32,017 bases of DNA from Chara braunii (taxonomy: Eukaryota > Streptophyta > Charophyceae > Charales > Characeae): contig BFEA01000036.1 of the NCBI GenBank assembly GCA_003427395.1, forward strand, positions 2,584,003 to 2,616,019. The letters run 5' to 3'. A program made the position numbers and the translations under genes. The notes below the pieces were generated by a model, which was given only the letters and a program-made list of their open reading frames with translations, was not told where the DNA came from and did not search any database. The stretch's first letter is position 1. Each line of letters begins with the position of its first letter. Shown here piece after piece: positions 27,824 through 32,017 of the stretch.

Positions 27824-28623
27824 TGTCCCCACTGTAAATGCCGTCCAACATGAATTTGACAACCCTTTCTCTCAATTCCTTTTCAGGCAGAATCTCTTCA
27901 CACACTACGTTGTCAACAACATCTGGATCGCGGATTTTATCATCTGGATGCAAGATGACCAATATGTGTGCATGCGGCAAACCCCTTTCTTGGAACTCCA
28001 CCACATATAATAGTCCATCGACTCTCCCAAAGATCCGTTTTTTCTTAATCTCGTCAATGAGCTGGGTGAGATAACCTTTCAACATTCGGGCAAGAAGATC
28101 AGGCCTGTCGGTTGCACACTGACCCGGCAAGGGGGCTTGTTGGATCTCCGGCCGGTTTGTGTTATACATCATAGTGATAAAAAGATCGGTTTTTCCAAAC
28201 CGCCTCACGATTGCCATGTTGTCATGATATCTTTCGGTCATATATCGTGCCTGTCATGATATCTTTCGGTCATATACCGTGGTCCCCCAGTGAAGGTGGA
28301 GGGCAGAAGTATTTTTGTCCCGACACCATCACCATGCTGATTTTGTTGCACAGCGTCTCGCAGGTCCTGATAATATTCTGACCGCAAGTCTTTCTGATGG
28401 AATCTTACCCATTTTAAGCAAAGGGATTCAACCGTGGCGTAAGCCATGCAACAAAACTCGTGAAAAAGACGTGCCGCATAAAGGAGGCAAGGCCTTTCAC
28501 CATCGCGTTCGTGCAGGTAAAACGCATAGTACTCCTTTGCACTTAGCCCTGACGGTCATCCAACTTTCGAGGCACGACGGACAGACCAACTATCAATTCC
28601 TTTTGGGAAAAGCAAAACAAACC
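27824..28623 (-). pseudogene. Helitron Rep-helicase, Rep domain with HUH motif
   Basis: On the minus strand, from LFPKGIDSWSVRR (about 28610) through EYYAFYLHERDGERPCLL, CCMAYATVESLCLKWVRFHQ and KDLRSEYYQDLRDAV to ILLPSTFTGGPRYMTERYHD. These are the standard steps of the Helitron Rep region. A 32-bp tandem duplication (28220-28251 and 28252-28283) then shifts the frame. The new frame continues FGKTDLFITMMYN, DRPDLLARM and EFQERGLPHAHILVIL, where His-Ala-His (27966-27974) is the HUH metal-binding motif, and ends near VVKFMLDG. A TGA at 28556-28558 also interrupts. The Y2 tyrosines and helicase that should follow are at 4736-7403 on the plus strand. Confidence 0.85.
28220..28283. repeat. 32-bp tandem duplication inside the Helitron Rep region
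   Basis: TGTCATGATATCTTTCGGTC begins both copies, at 28220 and 28252. Because 32 is not a multiple of three, the duplication itself breaks the Rep frame. Confidence 0.92.
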
Positions 28624-29796
28624 TCAAACAGTCGTGTGCTCGGGAACACTCCGGAACGACAACTGTTGCCCGCTCACCCGGAAGAGGAGCACGCAAAGCT
28701 CACGAGGAAGAAGGTCATCTGCCATGAGAACGCATACCTCCTGTAGGCCCGTCGGACGGTTGTAACGCCGCCGATGTTCCTCCGCGGGCATGGCATCCAA
28801 GTTTTTGACCAACTTTCTTCCATTCAACGCTCCCGGTGGAAGGTCGGCGATGATCATGAAGTCCTTCACGTAGTTGTTACACTGTTGTAGCAGCTCGTGA
28901 AACCTTTTTAACAGTCGTCTCATTCGGTGAAGTTCGGCATCAGACGTGTATGCAGACAAATTAAGGAAATCCACTCTTTTATCAATCGCACCATCCAAAT
29001 GGTGAGGATCGTGCAAGTAAAGTTGTGCAAACCGAGGACGTTCCCCTTCCCCCACAACCAATGCACCGACACGATGATAGATCGGACCCTGAGCCCGAAG
29101 TTGGCCCTGGAATCCCTGAACGTCATCGCTCGGTTGCTTCAACAGCGAGGATGCGAGAGATAAACTATTATTGATTATCCTTGCATTGTTTCGAATGAAT
29201 CGGCCTTCGGGAGTCTGAGACGTCCAAATAGAAAGAATCTCATGCTCCGGGGACCCTTCTCGAGGCCATTCCCACAAAGGATAACGTCTCGTACCTTTTC
29301 TGCAACATATTTTTGTCCAATTGTTTTCATGATTCCACAACTTTGCACCACAATACCTGCACGGTTCTCGACCACCAATGCCGAACGGTTGAACCGTGCT
29401 AGCATTCGCAAGAATAGCCACAGTGTTTTCAACCGCTGCATACGGTGTTGCCACAGGTACGAACGGGAGTGCATTCATATCAGCATGCGGATCATCATTC
29501 AAATAATTCATTTCCTCATCCTGATTATGCGGCTCACCATGTCCCCGACTGTTCATTGAATTTTGAATCACACTGGACGGATTGTGCGACTGCTCCGCTC
29601 TCCTCGACATACTTCGACATTGTCTCGGTTGAGAATAATGACGATGCGTTTCCATCGAAGAAGAAGATGCACCCCGCGACTGGCCGGAGGCGGTTGCTCG
29701 AATCTCTCGAAGGATATTTACAGGGGCCAAACTTTGCCTCACACCCCGCAAAAACGTTTGTGAGCATCGATATCGTCTTTCCTCCTGTGATTCTTA
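28624..29796 (-). pseudogene. Helitron Rep-helicase, N-terminal region with zinc finger
   Basis: An open minus-strand frame of about 390 codons between TAA at 29794-29796 and TGA at 28624-28626. It carries CRYCGAKLWNHENNW followed by ICC, the zinc-finger-like motif near the N-terminus of Helitron transposases, then IYHRVGAL, RPRFAQLYLHDP, MRRLLKRFHELLQQCNNYVKDF and RRRYNRPTGLQEV, all in the order found in Helitron proteins before the LLFP..G..GW block. It is joined to 27824-28623 by a frameshift near 28615. No methionine start of standard form lies at its beginning, and the same frame continues upstream past stops. Confidence 0.85.
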
Positions 29797-30558
29797 ATCG
29801 CGACTCTCAATGCACGCATACGTTTAACGTGATAGCTTGTCCGTGTTTGGAGCCTTTTTTTTTCGAGTGAAAATTCCATACGATTTAGACCTCGGTTCAT
29901 CGCCATTCATTGTATGGACTTGTTCTTTTCCACTGCCACCGGCCACTGTACTTTCAACAACTACCACATGTGCATCGAAATGGGGGAAGACAGGCCGACG
30001 TACGAACGACGACGATCCAAGGTTCAAACGACGCGCGACTTTACCGGTGCGCAGTGCCCGAAGGCACAACATACGATATCGTCTGTTGCGACTCGAACGA
30101 ATCGGTTTCAATATTGTCGATCTCCTTCAACGATTATGAAATCCAACAAACTTCCTAACCATTGCGTTCGGGGAATTTGGCAAGTTTCCGAGAGAAGAGC
30201 ATGTCTGTGCATGAGCAGTTTCGATGGAAGGATAAAGATCAGGTTGCACACATCTTCGCCGCACTTCTTCTACGAATGTGGACGACGAACTCTTATCTAC
30301 ATGTGGCGAATGAAAGGAAGAATCATGAACTGGAAAGGTTGTTTCGATTGTACGAACAAAATTTGTACGGACAGCATCATGCGTAAAATTTTCATCAGGT
30401 CGTGCACTACTCAAGGTGATAGGCAGGTTTCCTTGGCAACGAATGTCACTCATAGCAACATTAACATTTTCTTGACTCCTACAGACAAAAAACTGAGGGA
30501 ATTGTTTGTTGGAAAGACAAAGATCTATCACTACATTGTTCTTCCACAGAACAATCAA
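29797..30558 (-). pseudogene. N-terminal extension of the Helitron protein, same frame with stops
   Basis: The frame of 28624-29796 continues upstream to about 30558, broken only by TAA at 29794-29796, TAA at 29824-29826 and TGA at 30127-30129, each explicable as CAA or CGA with C changed to T. The encoded text is Ser/Thr/Arg-rich and looks disordered (SSARPDENFTHDAVRTNF, SFHSPHVDKSSSSTFVEE). No domain is recognised. It could be the natural variable N-terminus of a Helitron transposase or a separate gene. Confidence 0.45.
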
Positions 30559-31024
30559 GCCTGCAATGAGGAGTTATCATCGGTTGTTTGCCCCTTCCGT
30601 CAGTAGTCACATCACCCATAGCACCTAGCGGTTGTAGTAAAGACCTTCGAGTCCGTCGACTCTGGGAAGGCGGCCGACCACGTTTGCGGTGTTCATCTTT
30701 TGATGATACCCGTGTTTCAGTCGTAAAGGGACAGTGAGTAATATCCGAACGTACACGCAATCCCAAGCCATCATTCGCCGAAAAAGAATGATTTTGTATT
30801 GAAGGGAAATCAACTCGAGCGGAATCAATGGCATGAGAGTTATCGCAGTTAGGTATTGTTGGAGAAGAGAACAAAGGAGCGATAACAGGTCTTTCACAAC
30901 GGCGAACGCGTCTTCGACGCTTCAATGGAACGTGCGAGGACTTGTCGGCAGACAAAGGAGAGTTCGGAGCGGCAAACAAATTAATGTCCAATGAATCCTT
31001 ATCTATGCTTTCATCCCCTGCCAT
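30479..31024 (-). CDS. Possible first exon or N-terminus of the Helitron gene
   Basis: It starts at an ATG in good context (TTATGGCAGGG), giving MAGDESIDKDSLDINLF. The frame of about 181 residues includes a basic run KRRRRVRR (residues 35-45) and EHRKRGRPPSQSRRTRRS (about 110-130), where RGRPP resembles an AT-hook and the whole could be a nuclear signal. Its end overlaps the frame at 29797-30558 in another phase. A TTTTTTGTCTGTAG sequence at the overlap could be a splice acceptor, or the T run could hold a frameshift. Assignment to the Helitron is by position and strand only. Confidence 0.4.
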   Translation of the reverse strand: MAGDESIDKDSLDINLFAAPNSPLSADKSSHVPLKRRRRVRRCERPVIAPLFSSPTIPNCDNSHAIDSARVDFPSIQNHSFSANDGLGLRVRSDITHCPFTTETRVSSKDEHRKRGRPPSQSRRTRRSLLQPLGAMGDVTTDGRGKQPMITPHCRLDCSVEEQCSDRSLSFQQTIPSVFCL

Positions 31025-31639
31025 AAGAACGGGCGTTCATGCGTCTCTTCCTAGGCGACTATAACGTAAAATTAGAACGTAAAAATCAAAGGTTATGAGG
31101 AATATGGAAGATCTAAATATCAACAGGATGATATATATCCCAGAATGTTTGTATACAGATATAATTATGGTAGTAATAAAAAAGATATAGGGCAAAGCAT
31201 TTTAAAAAAGGAAAACCTATAGTAAAAGGATAAACGAAGTTGGCAAAACACAAAACGAAAAACGAACGGAGAAAAACGTTGAGTTGATGTTCTTTATTTT
31301 GTTTTCTTTTTTTTAAATGTTTATGTCAAGGGGAATGAAGGTTAAGCAATTGATGAGCAATTGTATTTTGTCTATTTTATCCGTGCGTTGTATTTTTTTT
31401 TATGTGTTCGTAAAAAAAATGATAATTTATTTTTCAGATGTTTTTTTTTTTCTATACGCCCCTTAGTCTTTTCAGGGGCCCCATGGAATCGAGTCATACG
31501 TACCTCATTTATCCACGTTTACCCATTGTCATTCCTCGACAGGGCTCACTTTCCTGTTCGTATAAGTTTGTGATTGAGAATGGAGTTTCCTTTGACTCCA
31601 ATCGCATTCAGGAGAGGCGGCTCCTACTTGCGGTCAGCC
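31025..31639. other. No recognisable feature (AT-rich)
   Basis: AT-rich DNA with T and A runs. No convincing gene. If the frame at 31024 is the Helitron start, its promoter and 5' terminus would be in or beyond this stretch. I could not identify the terminus. Confidence 0.5.
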
Positions 31640-32017
31640 TTGGGCTATGTGTCTATTCAACGGGCAATGGGAAAGTTTCAACTCCGTTGTACCCGTTGAA
31701 TAGCCCCCGGGGTCCTGTTGAATTCCCGTTGAATGGTACAACGGGCCCTCCCCGTTCAATATTGTTCAACGGGGAGGGTGCATTGGGCCTCGGACACGAC
31801 GCTGGACGCACGTGAACCAAAAAAAAAATCGTCCCGTTGAATCCCGTTAAATCCCCGTTGAATCCCCGTTGAATCCCCGTTGAATCCCGTTGAATCACCG
31901 TTGAATCCCGTTGGGAAAAAAAATGGACATCGTCCAAAAATTCCCGAAAAAAACTATGTTATGCAAAAAAATAAACTGAACAATTTTTGCCTCAGGGTCA
32001 CATCGAAAATCTTCACC
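31640..32017. mobile_element. Element family member 2, cut by the window end
   Basis: It starts with several TTCAACGGG/CCCGTTGAA words. A perfect 11-bp inverted repeat follows (CCCTCCCCGTT 31746-31756 with AACGGGGAGGG 31768-31778), then about eight tandem copies of an 11-12-bp CCCCGTTGAAT unit (31833-31915). The sequence from about 31930 (AAATTCCCGAAAAAAACTATGTT...) matches 20670-20755 of the element at 20544. It continues beyond the window. Confidence 0.65.

Noticed and set aside
27161-27862. A long minus-strand open frame (234 codons)
   Set aside because: The plus strand carries recognisable LINE protein here (GGLGI-D, VGDLWD). The minus frame has no family similarity and is a shadow.

Overview
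This window is repeat-rich eukaryotic nuclear DNA and holds no intact host gene that I can support. The coding relics belong to transposons: a Helitron (rolling-circle Rep-helicase) and a non-LTR retrotransposon (LINE) whose C-terminus carries the zinc-binding RVT domain. Around them lie several poly(A)-tailed insertions, foldback/MITE-like elements, complex tandem arrays and many microsatellites (TTG, ATC, GT, GA, TA, CCAT). LINEs with this zinc-binding tail and large Rep-helicase Helitrons are typical of plants and the green lineage. A streptophyte such as a charophyte would fit, but the sequence does not prove it. The assembly is draft quality: a 920-N gap (10028-10947), scattered single Ns, and two unremoved Nextera mate-pair junction adapters (6542-6579 and 6692-6729).

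Layout. 1-950: microsatellites and a long-stem inverted repeat. 950-4735: the 3' part of the LINE on the minus strand (zinc-binding domain, C-terminus ending at 1848, then a 3' region with repeated hairpins and a CAA tail). A 1.86-kb poly(A)-tailed retroposon (2013-3875) with a perfect 17-bp target-site duplication interrupts it. 4736-7403: the 3' half of the Helitron on the plus strand (Rep tyrosines and Pif1-like helicase). 7556-9501: a second long reading frame downstream of the helicase. 9500-17640: microsatellites, the gap, tandem repeats and a diverged repeat of about 1 kb present in two to three copies. 17640-19210: AATC-rich DNA and a 368-bp MITE-like element. 19600-21770: an array built on a GAAGTTCG/CGAACTTC hairpin. 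20544-21102 and 31640-32017: two members of one element family. 22611-23105: a near-perfect foldback. 23217-24480 and 27163-27816: LINE RT core and linker on the plus strand. 24481-27162: DNA interrupting the LINE, holding a diverged duplication and a small retroposon with a visible empty site. 27824-31024: the 5' half of the Helitron on the minus strand.

The main inference is that the LINE and the Helitron are each broken into two complementary halves at the same two places, near 4736 and near 27820. The left LINE half (minus) lacks exactly what the right half (plus) carries, and the Helitron halves are likewise complementary, with the HUH motif on the right and the Y2 tyrosines and helicase on the left. 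One inversion of about 23.1 kb restores order and strand for both. It may be a real rearrangement or a scaffold error.

The most novel-looking signal is a small hairpin family (6-bp stem, 7-nt loop, flanked by GGGAY). It occurs upstream of the A-rich tail of the LINE and of two poly(A)-ended units in this window. Stem bases change in a compensatory way, which suggests a selected RNA structure shared by retroelement 3' ends.
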